DNA of 64,000 nt from Atherinomorus stipes (taxonomy: Eukaryota > Chordata > Actinopteri > Atheriniformes > Atherinidae), in contig JALJCO010003974.1 in assembly GCA_023101725.1 (NCBI GenBank), forward strand, positions 1 to 64,000. Reading direction: 5' to 3'. The notes beneath the pieces are model-generated. The model was not told the DNA's origin. It saw nothing but the letters and a program-made list of their open reading frames with translations, and searched no databases. The translations under genes and the position numbers were made by a program. This document shows, piece by piece, positions 1 through 11,426 of the stretch (the first letter of the stretch is position 1; each line of letters opens with the position of its first letter).

Positions 1-1580
1 GGTCTAAACTACGAATTTAGCCCGATTTTGGGCCCGACGGAGGCGTCGCAGACAGTCGCTCACTGTCGTGCACGATTCTGCGTCGTCGGGTCGCAGGACG
101 TCGTGTCTTCGCTCCGTGTAATGTGACACAATCAGCGATTGGCGATTTGGCGTCTACGGCCCTCCACGACCACGACGCAGAAAGACTGGCGTGTCAGAAT
201 TTTTGGTTTTGTCCGTGTAGTGTGACACGTCCCACGACATGTCCCTTCATATTGACCAATAGGAGGACAGTGCGTCTTTCGCCTCTACCAGAGTGACGCT
301 CAGGTCGCAGGTACACAAACAACAGTGGAGGAAAGGAGGAGAGACGCAGTCCCGCTCCGGTGGAGCAGCCGAGCGATTTATGGAGCTGTGGCATCAGTTT
401 ACTCCAGAAAAAAAAAAAGAAAAGCAAGACTGGGTGTGCCAAATTTATTTTCAACAGTGTTAAACCTCCACGAACATTCAAAAGGGTGTATCTCTCTTGA
501 ATAAAACATTACTTTATTAACTCGAAACATAACCACACGATATGTGTGTTATCAGTAATAGTAATAGTCAACAGGAGTTTACAGCAGGTCCAAACGTGCA
601 CGAATGTGACGCTCTCAAATAAATCAATGACAAAATCACAGAAAAATCACTTTGTTTAAATAAAAACACCGCAACATAACAGACATTGCGCTCAATGAGA
701 TGAGCAAATATGACACCCATGCGCGCTCGTGCACTCAGCCGTAACTATCCACTTTACGCGTGATCATCAAAGCTAATTAACCATCTGAACACCTACTGGG
801 TGCAGAATATAGACACAGCGATGCTGCTGTGCACTGCGCAGCTCTCAGTTTATCATGCATGTGTGGTTTCATGTGGTTGCCATGGTTTCCAGCGTGCGCT
901 CTGAACTGATGGAGTTCAGTGAATGACGTGAGGATGCACCCGTATGCGTTCGTATAGAACAACACACTTTATTTCACTTCATGGCAGTTTTTTAAAAGTA
1001 GCGTCACTGGGTCGGCTGGACTTTGCTCTCGTGGCAGCAGACTGTGGTCAGACTGATGGTTTTGGCTTCGCTTGGCACCGGGCGTCGTGCGCGCGGTGCG
1101 TGATCCACCTGGTGGAAGTAACGGCGCCGATCAGAGCCCAGTTTCTCTCTTTCAAAGCTCTTTTTCAAAGATGAGCAGCGAGTCTTTCTGTGCGCATCGT
1201 GGATTTAATCCTGTTTAGTTACAACTGAAAACCTGCTCCACAGAACAACTGGAACAGGCAGAATACACACAAAACAGTTCATGTTGGTCACAATAATGGA
1301 GGGAACTGATGTCTCCGTCCACTTTCCACTTCATGAGTGATCCAAACAGTCAATTCAGACTCCAAACCAAGTGACTGATTGACAGCTGCTTGTCCCGCCT
1401 CCCGTTTCGTGTCGTCTTTTGCGACACCCCGCGACGATCAGACGGTTGTCTGTCTGGTGCAATCCTTGTAGTGTGACCACTCGCAAGTAACACGACACCG
1501 TACGATTTTATGACACAATTTCTGTTAATGTGACATATGACCATCGTGAACGACGGAAAAAGTCGTGTAGTTTGATCCTG
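1..1580. mobile_element. DNA transposon, left end cut by window edge
   Basis: The right end (1561-1580), read inward, is CAGGATCAAACTACACGA. The first 14 bases of the window, GGTCTAAACTACGA, are a diverged version of the same terminus, so the element probably starts at or just before base 1. Both ends carry the subterminal motif GTAGTGTGAC or a variant (near 115, 215, 1467 and 1530) and CG-rich sequence. No transposase frame is visible, so it would be non-autonomous. The middle (480-1350) has no internal repeat and could be unrelated. The terminus resembles hAT-like ends, but no target duplication can be read because the left flank is missing. Confidence 0.45.
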
Positions 1581-1796
1581 GCTTTACCGTTTCAGATTTT
1601 AAGGAAAATCGGGATTATGGCATGTTGAAAACTCCCAGTGATGCTGCCTGGAAAAGCAGCAGCAGTCCCTCAGACACAGTTTGCTTTGTTTGGACAGAAA
1701 GGACAAAGTATGGATGTATTTTAGATTTTTTTAAGGTTGCTGGGAGGAAACTTTATCTTTAAACTTTTATTTATTTAATATTTATTTATTATGCTT

Positions 1797-2193
1797 TAGG
1801 GCTGGACGATTATGGAAAAAAATTATAATCGCGATTATTTTGGCTGATATTGAAATCACGATTAATATACACGATTATTCATTGATTTTATAAAAAGTGT
1901 TTATTGAATCACATAACTCAACTTGAAATATAACTTTTTTAGAAAATTAAACAGAAAATAAATTATAAACAAGTAAAGGAGTAAAATTAGTATATTATTC
2001 AAAATAATAATAGCAATAAAAATGAAAACTAAGCCTACATGCATTCCTGTTCTATACTCCCTGCAATTTGCCTATAACTCCACCAGTCTGTTCACATTAG
2101 GAGTTATTGTTTTTCTTCGATTACAGTGTTTTTATAATTGTGAAAAGGCAAAATTGAAATCATGATTAAAATTCGATTAATTGTCCAGCCCTA
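1797..2193. mobile_element. hAT-type MITE, 397 bp
   Basis: The termini are inverted: TAGGGCTGGACGAT on the left, and its complement ending CCAGCCCTA on the right. A perfect 8-bp target duplication, TTATGCTT, lies at 1789-1796 and 2194-2201, which is diagnostic of hAT transposition. The interior is AT-rich with ATCG-type palindromic motifs and has no coding capacity. Confidence 0.9.
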
Positions 2194-2201
2194 TTATGCT
2201 T

Positions 2202-2623
2202 AATGTTAATTTGTTTTTTATTTAAAGCAGTTGTATCAGCTTGTCAAACGTTCCAAAAGGCAAGTACAGGCATACATAAGCTAAACATGTTCCCTCACCA
2301 CGACAGAAACTAATCTGGTGTTAAATATTAGTTTTTTATGCGTCTAATTTTAAACACGGATGTAAAATTTCTGAGTGTACTAAATCACCGAAGCTCTCCA
2401 CCAATCTCGACATGTTTTACGCCCATTTCATGACGTCGCCCAGAACAGACACGGATTCTGAAGGTCACAGATTTGGTTGGATCACCGGCGTCGTCACTCA
2501 CGTGGATGTTATTTGTAAACATTGGTGGATGATCGGACTCTGATAGACGGAATAAAACGGACCAGCTGGTTATGGAGCTGTATGCTCCACCCAGAGTCTG
2601 ATATGGAGTTGAAGTACATGCAG
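2202..2623. other. no recognisable feature
   Basis: AT-rich to neutral sequence with no convincing open frame, repeat or terminal structure that I can see. Confidence 0.5.
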
Positions 2624-3974
2624 TAGGGGAGAGCGGGGTAATGTGGTACAGTTTTTACATTTGCTCCCCTCTTGCCAAGACAAAATGATATATCAATAAA
2701 ATTTTCACATTTCTCATTAATTCAGGATGTTTTTTAGTTATGGAAATGATCAGAATGTTTTTAGGACAAAGGGCAATGAAAATATGAATGTTTAAAAAAA
2801 GTGGTCTTGTGTCTCACTTTACCAGCCTCGGGGTAAAGTGAGACAAACACAAATCAGTGGGGTAAAGTGAACCAGTTAGTGGGTAAGCTGATCCTCTTAC
2901 ATTTCCCACTTTAAAACTACCATAACAACCCAAATTTAACAATTACAGCTGGACTGACAACCGCACGTTCCAAAACTACTGTCAGAAAGGTGACAGAATC
3001 ATGGGGATGGTCAAATAAGCACATTTTTCAAACACTTGAAATGTATCCAAAGTAGGGCTGCCATGATAAATCGACTAATCAACTAATTGTCGACTATCAA
3101 AATAATTGGTGAGTAATTTTATAATCGACAGATCATTTAATGTTTATAAGCTTTGTTTTTCCTCTAAAAATTGCTACTGTACCTTCTGCTGCCTCGTTTT
3201 TCTGTCTGTCAGCTTCTAGAATTGTATATTTACATAAATGAACATAAACACGACCAGAAAAGCTTGAACCTATTTTTCCATTAGATTTAATGAGAACGTT
3301 TCCAAACTTTTGACTGGTTCTGTAAATATGACACAATTTTTGTACCATCGGATTAGTCAACGAATCGTCAAAATAATCTGTGACTATTCACATTCACAGT
3401 GTGGGACCAGGACAAAGGACAATCAGAACCAGCTGGTACGCAGCCTCTGGGTCAGAGCATGGAACCATCAGAACCTGTTAGAAGAGCCGGGGACTCTAAA
3501 ATAAAACATATGTAACGTAATATTACACAAAAACATGTTTAAGACTAAACTAAACTTGTGCTTCGTGCTTCAAGACAGTGTCTCACTTTACCCCACAGCA
3601 TTTGTCTCACTTTACCCCAGAGACACTTTTTTAGAAAAAACAACATATCTTGCAATTCCGGCTAATCTTTAACCAGCATCAAGTACATGGTTTTACATGT
3701 TAGAGGCTCATCAACATGCTTGATATAAGTTTTACTACCTGAATCAATTTGCTTTGACACAACAGCTGATAAAGTTCACGGCAAGAAAATTTACTTTTAC
3801 ATGAGAAAAACACCTTTTTGTGAAAAAAACCATACTTAACACAGCACTAGCACAACTTCTCCTTCCTGGTAAGCGGGTGATGGGAGGAGCTTCAAAACAT
3901 ACTGGTCGCCTGACCACAAATGTGTTTATTTGCCCAGAAATAGCGGGTGTCTCACATTACCCCGCTCTCCCCTA
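2624..3974. mobile_element. DNA element with 22-bp TIRs and mirrored TTACCCC motifs
   Basis: The left end TAGGGGAGAGCGGGGTAATG is matched by the right end CATTACCCCGCTCTCCCCTA as an inverted repeat. Internally the motif GGGGTAAAGTGAGAC recurs in both orientations (about 2815-2880 and 3580-3630), giving a strongly palindromic layout. No transposase is visible. I cannot read a clean target duplication and do not assign a superfamily. It hosts another small element at 3054-3392. Confidence 0.8.
3054..3392. mobile_element. degenerate hAT-like MITE nested in the 2624-3974 element
   Basis: The left end reads TAGGGCTGCCATGATAAAT, followed by ATCGACTAATC and ATAATTGG. The right part (3350-3392) carries the complement pattern GATTAGTCAACGAATCG. 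These match the layout of the common fish MITE whose ends start TAGGGCTGC. The right terminus has decayed, so the end coordinate is approximate. Confidence 0.5.
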
Positions 3975-3982
3975 CCACAGAG

Positions 3983-4619
3983 TAGTGATGTGTGGATCGA
4001 TATAGAAATATCGATATTTCCGATACCAGCCTTTTATGTTCTAGAATCTATTTTCGTGCCAGAATATCAATATATTAGTAATATTTTGTAAATATGTGAT
4101 TTTTTCCAAACTAGATCATGTTTTATCTGTCTGCTAGGTTCAGATTAGGTTCAGATAAATTAGACTAAGACATTCTATTTTTTATAGGATGTCTTAATAT
4201 TTCTGTATTTTACTAATTTATGTTTTATGTACAAAGTATTCTACAAAAATGTAAACTATGAATTTATTTTTATCTAACCTTTTGTTTTTCCAGTCAGAAA
4301 ATAAAATTATGTTTTTTTAAAGCAGGGCCGGGCCAACAAACATGGAGGTACACATTAAAACAATAACACAATATAAAAGTAAAGAACATTTACCAGGACA
4401 AAGTATTACAAACACATCTCCGTCTGTATAGAGAGTATTAGACTGAGAGAGGACTACCGGGGTCTGCTTGATGGTTTGAGTTTCTTCCCCTCAGTGAAGT
4501 CTGTTTTCAAAGCAGTTTTTTTAAACAGATTAGGTTTTTGTTCAAAGTATCGGTATCGGATCAGTATCGCCGATGGTTTCAGTTTTCAGAAAGCAATTCA
4601 GTGGTATCGCACATCACTA
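3983..4619. mobile_element. hAT element, 637 bp, non-autonomous
   Basis: The ends are inverted, TAGTGATGTG and CACATCACTA. A perfect 8-bp target duplication, CCACAGAG, lies at 3975-3982 and 4620-4627. The outer parts contain TATCGATA and GTATCGG motifs in opposite orientation. The left copy of the target duplication directly abuts the last base of the 2624-3974 element, so this insertion landed at its edge. No coding sequence. Confidence 0.9.
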
Positions 4620-4727
4620 CCACAGAGACCCTGACAAGTAAATAAATTAGCTAACCAGTCATATGCTAACAGTTAGCATTGAGCTGAGAGACGTTTTCAC
4701 TCACCGGTGTTGTTGTCTGTCCGTGAG

Positions 4728-5120
4728 GCGTTTTATGGTGGAACTGCGTCAGGTTTCAGAAGTAATCCCCGAGAAAAAAAACACTTTACTGCCCGAGATT
4801 CACAAAGTTGTCAGAAGTGAAGTTCACACACAAAGTTGAGGCTTTTTCTGTTCCTGAAGATAAAATCTAACCACTTCTGGAGTTGATTCATCGTCCAGTA
4901 CAACGAAGAAACTCCCACACCGAATACAACCACGCAAAGAAAAGAAAAAAAAAAGGTTTTCTCCTGAACTCTGGGTCAAACGTCTGTTAGCTGACGGCTG
5001 TTTGTCTCTGAAGAAATCTTCCTGCAGGTGTTAGTTTCTTCCTCAGAGCGTGAATAGGTTAGGATTCTCCTCCAGTTTCTAGAACAAAGAAGGCGTCTCG
5101 CTACGATGCTGCGCATGCGT
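4728..5120 (-). promoter_or_regulatory. possible promoter and first non-coding exon on the minus strand
   Basis: On the minus strand a stretch free of recognisable repeats ends at a good 5' splice donor (ACAACACCG then GTGAGT, near 4700-4715). Upstream of it, at 5109-5120, lies TGCGCATGCGTG, a close match to the NRF1 binding palindrome found in many vertebrate promoters. No coding frame, TATA box or downstream exon is visible, so this is only a candidate transcription start region. It sits directly beside the fold-back element. Confidence 0.2.
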
Positions 5121-6248
5121 GTTTGTCACTTCACAATAGGGGATTATCACGCTTCGTGTTTCTGTTTCCGGAACTTGTCAAAATTAAGCGCTTCCTCTTC
5201 CGGGCCAGTTCAACAGTAGCTGAATCCAGCGTCCCTGCTCTGTTCCACTTTGTAAATCTAATAAACACCAACCCTGCTTTAGTTTTCATGGATTCCCGAC
5301 TGAAGCGATGCTAAGGAATTAGTGGATCAAAGCGATTCGCCGGGCTGAAGGGCCGGACTTTATCATAAAACAACGTAGCACGTTTGATGCAGACTACACA
5401 GTTGGCGTTAGCAGGCTAGCGTTAGCCAGCTAGCGTTTGCTGACGTGCCTAACTTTGTGCGTCTGAAAACACACAAGCATGTGAAAATCGGGTCTGTACC
5501 CTCCTGTTTCCAGTGGAACAACTGGGGACTGCCAAGAAAGGAGACCGCTTATAAAAGTTTCCGAAACTTTATAATAAAACAAGGTAGCACGTTTGTTTGT
5601 AGCTGGTGAGACACTACAGCTGGCGTTAGCAGGCTAGTGTTAGCTGATGTGCTCAGCTGTGCGTTTGAAAACACACAAGCATCTGAAAATCAGATCTTAG
5701 GCCTTTATTATAAATAAAGCATTAGAAAATAAACCTGCATAGACCATGACGTTCACCCAGCACAGGTGACGTGCAGCCGCTGCTACGTGAAGAGACAATG
5801 TCCTTGTCTGATAAACAAAATCTGTGAAAATGCTCTTTTATGGAATGCTGTTATAGACAAATGTTTAATTAAAGAAATAAAATGAATAAACAGGATATCA
5901 AGTGGAGCCTTATGTTCATAAAGCTCCGTTTGGTAAAGCAAAACTGTTCAACAAAATAAAGCAATCAGATTTCCATTCTGCTTGCTTTGATGCTCGACAG
6001 GACAAGTAGAAAAAAAAAAAAAAAAAAGAAAATGCTCTTTTATTAGCGTCTTCTTTCTTGGCAGTCCCAAGTTGTTCCTCTGGAAACGGGAGGGTACAGA
6101 CCCGATTTTCAGATGCTTAAGCGTGTTTTCAGACACACATAGTTAGGCACGTCAGCAAACGTGCTGCTAACACTAGCCTGCTAATGCTAGCCTGCTAACA
6201 CCAGCTGTGTAGTCTGTAGCCGGCACTTCAATGATGCAAACAGACATT

Positions 6249-8943
6249 GGCCGCGTTTCCCAGTTAAGATTCTTCTTTGGATTAAAGAAGGCCTCAAGGA
6301 AGCTCTTCCCAACAAAGGATCGCAAAGATACGCCCGTTTCCCAGATTGCTTCTTTCACGCGTTCTTATTTCCTGAGAAACGTCTTGGCTACGCTACATCT
6401 TTAGAAGGTCCTAACAGAAGCTATCCACTTCCGGGGGTGCTGAAAAAAAAGCAATCGAGGTCAGGTATACCGATCGACACCATTCATTTAGTGTGGAGGT
6501 TATTATCCGACGCTGATATTGAGCCCATTTATACGTTTATGTGTTTGTGCAAGAAGACAAACTGTTAAAAATATGCATGTGATTACCAGTGATTGCAAAT
6601 ATTCATTGAAAAGCTCATTGTATATTGTGTAATTGGCCAAATTGTGCTAAACAGGTGTAGGCGATTGGAAATTTACAGATGCCCTATAAATAATGGTCAT
6701 TCTGACGCTATTTGTTGACGTAATGGCTGAAGGGAACCCCACCAAGAGGATTCCTGAAACGTGCGTGTGTGTCATATCGATGCTCAGTAGTAGAATCGGG
6801 AAACGGTGGCTAGGTGATTGAAACACTGAAAAAGGGTAACATTTTCTTGTTCGCAAAAAAATAGATCAACTCCTGGAACTCCTGACAAGCTTCAGCCAAA
6901 AACGATATGCACCAAACTTACAAAAACTTTTTGTTGGGTTACTGTTGTCTGGGAAATCTTGGAGGATGTGATCACCTACACACATCTTATGTTAAATGAG
7001 CTCCACATGGCAGCATTTGGTAAATGGGCGACATACTGTATCTGGTGCGTAAAGTGTGCGTCCAGGATGACGCACGTGCATTCAACAAACAGTAATCCCG
7101 CAAATGGTTGACGTGACTTAATAAAGAATGGCTTGTTCTGCCACTCACTCGTGCCCAATTCTTGAAAGGCCTGCGTAAACGCAAAGTAATGGGAATGCTC
7201 CACATATTACACTGAGAGGTTGTGTTTGCCATTTTTGAATCACTGCCCAGTGCCACCTATGATTTTTAACATGACCTTTGTGCTGAGGTTGGCAGAGAAA
7301 GGTAGTCAGGGGGACCTAAATAGGTGGTTCGGGTGGTACTGAAGTGTTTTATAGTTCAATATCAAAGTGTGGCCGGAGGGGGTGGTTTGGTTTGGGGGTG
7401 GTTTGGTGACTGGAGGGGGTGGTTTGGTTTGGTTCTCTGCACAGACATCTGAGGTGGGAATATTGTGCCCATTAATGGAAGAGCTCGATCAATTCTTGTC
7501 TAACCCGGACACCGGCCTGATGGAGAGCTGCTCGATCTTCATGAGCATTGTATGGGGCAAGATCGTCGTCCTCGTCTTCCTCTTCCTCTTCCTCTACATG
7601 GGGTGGATCCTCAACCCCTAGGAGTATTGCCCGATTGTGCAGCATGGCCGTCACCACAATGACGCCACAGGACTTGGCTGGTGACAAGCGCAGCGCCCCC
7701 GACGAGCGATGGATGGCTCGAAATCTTGCTTTCCACCTGCCGAACACCCGCTCTATGTGAGTCCTTGTGGAGGCATGCGCTTCATTAAACAGCTCCTCCG
7801 CTGCTGTAGCGGGATGGGTGACTGGAGTGACGAGATGACTCCTAAGAGGATAGCCACTGTCACCAAGGAAAAAGCTCCCCCCGAAATCACCCCCGGCAGC
7901 CCTCTGCCCCACAGCTGAGTTGGCCCAAATGAAACTGTCGTGTGTTGCGCCTGGCCACTTAGCAACCACGTCTGTAATTCGCCCCCGATGGTCCACCACA
8001 ACCTGAACGTTTATGGCTGCAAAATGCTTCCTCCCAATCCAGCATGGGTCAGCCAAGGAGGGGTTTAGGATGGGAATGAGGGTGCCGTCCACTACTCCAA
8101 TCACCCTGGGGATTCCAGCCATCTGGAAAAAGCCCTGGTGAACGTCGTTGGTTTCCTGTATGGTTGAAGCCATCTGTATGTGCTCCCTGGAATGACGGAG
8201 CAGAATTGATGTGACGGCTGCCACACTCCGAGACACCGACGCCTTGCTGAGTCCGGTTCCATCCCCCACTACCTCCAGAAAGCTCCCCACCGCGTAGAAA
8301 CGCAACGCAGCCAGGCACTGCACCTCTGGGCTCAGAGCAAAGTTGCACCTTGTGGGCCTCCTGATGTGTGGAGCAACTATTTGAATGATCCGCACTGACA
8401 AATGCGTAAATATGACGTGAGTCCTCATAGATTGCGTATAATTTGCGTACAATTCCTACCGCAATGTTTTTGTTTCTGTGGTTGATACCCACAGCTTTAT
8501 CTAACGTAAGCTAAGTATAGGGAGGCCTTTCTTGCCATAATGATTAAACTTAACCACAATATTTTCTGTCATTCACTCGGTAACTACAGTTTTCTTCCAT
8601 CATAGATGATTGACATTATGACATGAGTGAGAAAACATGACTCAAAATACAACAACTGATCCGTGAATAGGTCCATTTTTAATAATTTCCATTTTCTACT
8701 TTTTTTTTCACGGGAAATAGTGTCGTTTCCAAAAGTGACCAGTAGATGGGCCTGTTGTTCCCTTAGCAGGGGGAACGTTAAAGAAGGGTCGAAAGAGTGG
8801 GTCTGGCCGCTCCTGAAAATAAAGAAGCTACTGAGTTAAGAGCGCATCTGGGAAACGCAACGTCCAAACAAGGCACCTTTAAGAAGTGACTTAAGGAGGA
8901 CCTCAGCGTTAAGAGTGTCTTAACTAATCTGGGAAACGCGGCC
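6249..8943 (-). mobile_element. PIF/Harbinger DNA transposon with intact transposase, 2695 bp
   Basis: Perfect 15-bp terminal inverted repeats, GGCCGCGTTTCCCAG (6249-6263) and its complement (8929-8943), are flanked by a 3-bp direct repeat ATT (6246-6248 and 8944-8946). PIF/Harbinger elements make 3-bp duplications, usually TWA, so ATT is slightly atypical. A second, imperfect copy of the terminal motif lies about 80 bp inside each end (6332-6343 and 8848-8858). The element interrupts the right arm of the fold-back element. The intact left arm (about 5360-5400) serves as the empty-site reference. The transposase is on the minus strand. The accessory Myb/SANT-like gene usual in this superfamily is not recognisable here. 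Confidence 0.92.
7472..8452 (-). CDS. HARBI1-like PIF/Harbinger DDE transposase
   Basis: A 326-residue intact frame resembling the HARBI1-type nuclease (DDE superfamily endonuclease fold), which cuts and rejoins transposon ends in the nucleus. Visible landmarks are: an N-terminal helical segment with LSPEVQCLAALRFYAVGSF (about 40-58); VIGVVDGTLIPI with the first catalytic Asp at 122; THDSFIW (Asp172); FFLGDSGYPL with the second catalytic Asp at 198; and HIERVFGRWKARFR with the catalytic Glu at 234. An acidic run (about 287-297) precedes the C-terminus. The family is usually about 350 residues, so 20-50 N-terminal residues may lie in an unrecognised upstream exon or be lost; the Met at 8452 is simply the first in frame. 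It lies inside the terminal repeats at 6249-8943. No stop or frameshift is seen, which suggests recent or possibly current competence. It belongs to the transposon and is not the domesticated host gene. Confidence 0.93.
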   Translation of the reverse strand: MYANYTQSMRTHVIFTHLSVRIIQIVAPHIRRPTRCNFALSPEVQCLAALRFYAVGSFLEVVGDGTGLSKASVSRSVAAVTSILLRHSREHIQMASTIQETNDVHQGFFQMAGIPRVIGVVDGTLIPILNPSLADPCWIGRKHFAAINVQVVVDHRGRITDVVAKWPGATHDSFIWANSAVGQRAAGGDFGGSFFLGDSGYPLRSHLVTPVTHPATAAEELFNEAHASTRTHIERVFGRWKARFRAIHRSSGALRLSPAKSCGVIVVTAMLHNRAILLGVEDPPHVEEEEEEDEDDDLAPYNAHEDRAALHQAGVRVRQELIELFH

Positions 8944-9184
8944 ATTGTTTTATTATAAAATTCGGCCCTTCACTCCGCCATTAATTCCTTAGTATCACTT
9001 CAGTCGGGAATCCATGAAAACTTACGTAGGGCTGGCGTTGTTTATTAGATTTACACAGTGGAACAGAGCAGGGACATCGAGACTTAGCCCTACTTAGCCA
9101 TTGTTGAACTGCCTCGGAACTGATAATACCTAAATTTGACAAGTTCCGGAAACCGGAACACGGACACGTGATAATCCCCTATTG

Positions 9185-9580
9185 GTGCTACAGGACTACA
9201 GACCGGTGGTCAGTCAGTCGTGGGAGATAGAGCTTGACCTGAATATTCATATATTTTACTCACAAATGCACAACTGAAGAAAAATAATGACTTAAATGAG
9301 GTTTTAATGAGGAAATAACACAGTAACATGCTTTAATGCTCCGTCAGTAAAACTCAGTGAAACGATTTTAGTGTGTTCGTGTAAGTTTTGAACATTCTGA
9401 GCACATTTCAACAATATCATGATAATAATGATAATCGTGATCATTTTGGTCACAATAACGGTGACATGAATTTTCATACTGTTACATGTCTACTGTAGAT
9501 TTGTGTGTGTGCCTGCTGTCGTCTCGGTGGGCTTGTTTAAGCGAGGGTGAGTATAGGGGGAGGGGTCTTCAGGGGACGTA
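9185..9580. other. AT-rich sequence, weak MITE remnant
   Basis: Around 9400-9480 are ATCATGATAATAATG and GATCATTTTGGTCACAATAA, typical of decayed fish MITEs with palindromic ATCGTGAT motifs. Termini cannot be found. The rest has no visible feature. Confidence 0.35.
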
Positions 9581-9803
9581 CAGTCATCCTCAAACTTAGT
9601 CATCCCCTCCACTTAAAGAAGGAAAAAATGAGCTGTCAGTAAAATAACATGTTATAATAAAAAAACAAAAATAAAGCAAGTAAACAAGCATGATGGGGCT
9701 CTGAAGCTAAAATGTTTTCATTTATTATTAGTTTCTTGTTATTTGAATTACTGTTGTGAAGTTAGTCTTTTCTTTAATTGGAGGGTCATTTTGAGGACGA
9801 CCG
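9581..9803. mobile_element. TIR element family T, copy 1 (internally deleted)
   Basis: The left end CAGTCATCCTCAAACTTAG and the right end TTTTGAGGACGACCG are inverted relatives. The sequence AAGTAAACAAGCATGATGGGG links it to the longer copies at 10904-11426 and 29958-30470. The left end follows TA, compatible with a Tc1/mariner-type target, but the right flank is ambiguous. The middle half of the longer copies is missing. Confidence 0.6.
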
Positions 9804-10903
9804 TTTATGAAGCATGGAGGGAGGGCATCAAGAAAAAGAGACATCAGTGCAAGTGAGGGGTGTTCAGTCTCTCCCAATCGCTGCATCTGCCGTTTTCTCC
9901 GTTTCACATTCAGATAGCGTTGCACCGGGGTCAGGACTGGGCAGGAGGTTTCAGACAGATTATCCAGACAGAGACGGGACGAAAGGGTCATCCAGACTGT
10001 CGTCTTTCCCCTGGCCAAGCACAGACAGAACAACCGTGACTCACTTTCATTCCCAGCAGGAAATCCTCTACTGAGACACCTCAGAGCAGGAAACCGAGAA
10101 CACACCGCTGCTCATAAAGAATTTATCCAGATGCTCAGATGCACATACACCACGTGTTCCACAGGATATCATACAAGTGTTTTCTCAGCAATATATCACT
10201 GATTAGGCAAAACTGATGACACCCAGAGGAATGCTGCATCCTACCCTCCAGTTATCTCCCATCTCTTCATCCTCCGCCTCTTCCTTTCTCCCGTACTTTA
10301 TCCTCTAGCCACTCCCCAGATTTTTCCTTCGCATTTTTACATCCTCCGCACAGCCCCCCCCTTCTCTGCAGGAGTCTCTCTGGTGCTTCGTTAGGAAAGA
10401 AAGCGTTTTTGTTAGAGCATTTGCGTCACTTCTCAAATCGATTACTGTTCTTTTTAAAGCACACAGCATTGTTCACACAATTTCCCAAGTCTTCATTAAA
10501 TGTCTGATTTTCTTTGGTCAAACTGTAGCAGAGATGGAGGACAGCCATCACACATCTAGTTATAGCAGCTGGTTTAAGGAGGTGGACTGAACCACTCAGC
10601 TTTATCCCTCTATTCTACCAGCTTTTTCTTATATTAGATCATTAATACACTTTTGTTATCATGGAAATGTAAGTTTAGACAAAAACTGTACAAAATAATC
10701 TTTGAAGTACCTTATGGCTGCCTCACAGAGCAGAGCGACTTAGCCTGAGCGCTCTAACTAGCACACAGAAACACAAAAACACAGAAAACTGATAGAAAAT
10801 GCTGGGGTGTAAATTTTTATCTCAGATATTTATTTCCCGTGACTGTTTCCCAGTTACAGGCTGATTTAATGACAAGAACTGCATCATGATCCCTCTGCAC
10901 ATA
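9804..10903. other. no recognisable feature
   Basis: Two overlapping open frames on opposite strands (9814-10074 and 9728-10105) show no family motif, and I regard them as chance. 10250-10400 is pyrimidine-rich. No transposon ends seen. Confidence 0.45.
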
Positions 10904-11426
10904 CACAGTCCTCCTCAAAATTGTTCATACCCTCCGATTAAAGAGAAGTCTGTAATTCAAACAGCAGGAAACTGAAGAAACTAATAATAAATAAAAATGT
11001 TCTAAATTATAATTTAGTGAAATAAAATATTGCTTTTGAATTGTGGTTGAAAATAATTATTTTAAAAAAACCAAACAAATAAAACTGTCTCAGACACATC
11101 AGAGCATCTTTCCCATGAACATGGACCAACATACCTGTCAGCAGGTGCAGACGTCTGATTGGACGATACAGGAACACCTGATTGCAGTGATTGTCTCAAA
11201 GTGTTGCTCAACAACATTTTAGCTTCGGAGCCCCATCATGCTTGTTTACTTGTTTTATTTTTTGTGTTTGTTTTTAATATTTTTTTAAAACACAATTCAA
11301 AATCAATGTCATGATTTTCATCGAATTTTTATTTATTATTACTTTAGTCAATTTCAACTTATTTCACTGACAGCTGATTTCTTTCCTTCTTTATTTGGAG
11401 GGTGTGAATAATTTTGAGGACGGCTG
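10904..11426. mobile_element. TIR element family T, copy 2
   Basis: The inverted ends are CAGTCCTCCTCAAAATTG on the left and the complement of AATTTTGAGGACGGCTG on the right. TA lies outside both (10902-10903 and 11427-11428), as in Tc1/mariner insertions. The interior is non-coding. It includes TCAGACACATCAGAGCATC and ACCTGTCAGCAGGTGC, shared in inverted orientation with copy 3. Confidence 0.75.

Larger units (their letters stand above)
5138..9183. mobile_element. long-inverted-repeat (fold-back) DNA element, copy A
   Basis: The left end AGGGGATTATCACG (5138-) is mirrored at the right end (CGTGATAATCCCCT, to 9180). The mirroring continues inward for hundreds of bases. It includes TTCCGGAACTTGTCAAA on both sides and a module containing ACACACAAGCATCTGAAAAT plus AACTGGGGACTGCCAAG, present in direct (5460-5550, partly again 5580-5700) and inverted (6055-6130) orientation. 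A second copy lies at 31029-32161. Without the nested Harbinger element it is about 1.35 kb. No transposase of its own is visible. The exact termini and target duplication cannot be fixed. Confidence 0.8.

Noticed and set aside
8049..8492. 147-residue minus-strand frame as a second Harbinger protein
   Set aside because: Overlaps the transposase gene in another frame and has no Myb/SANT-like motif.
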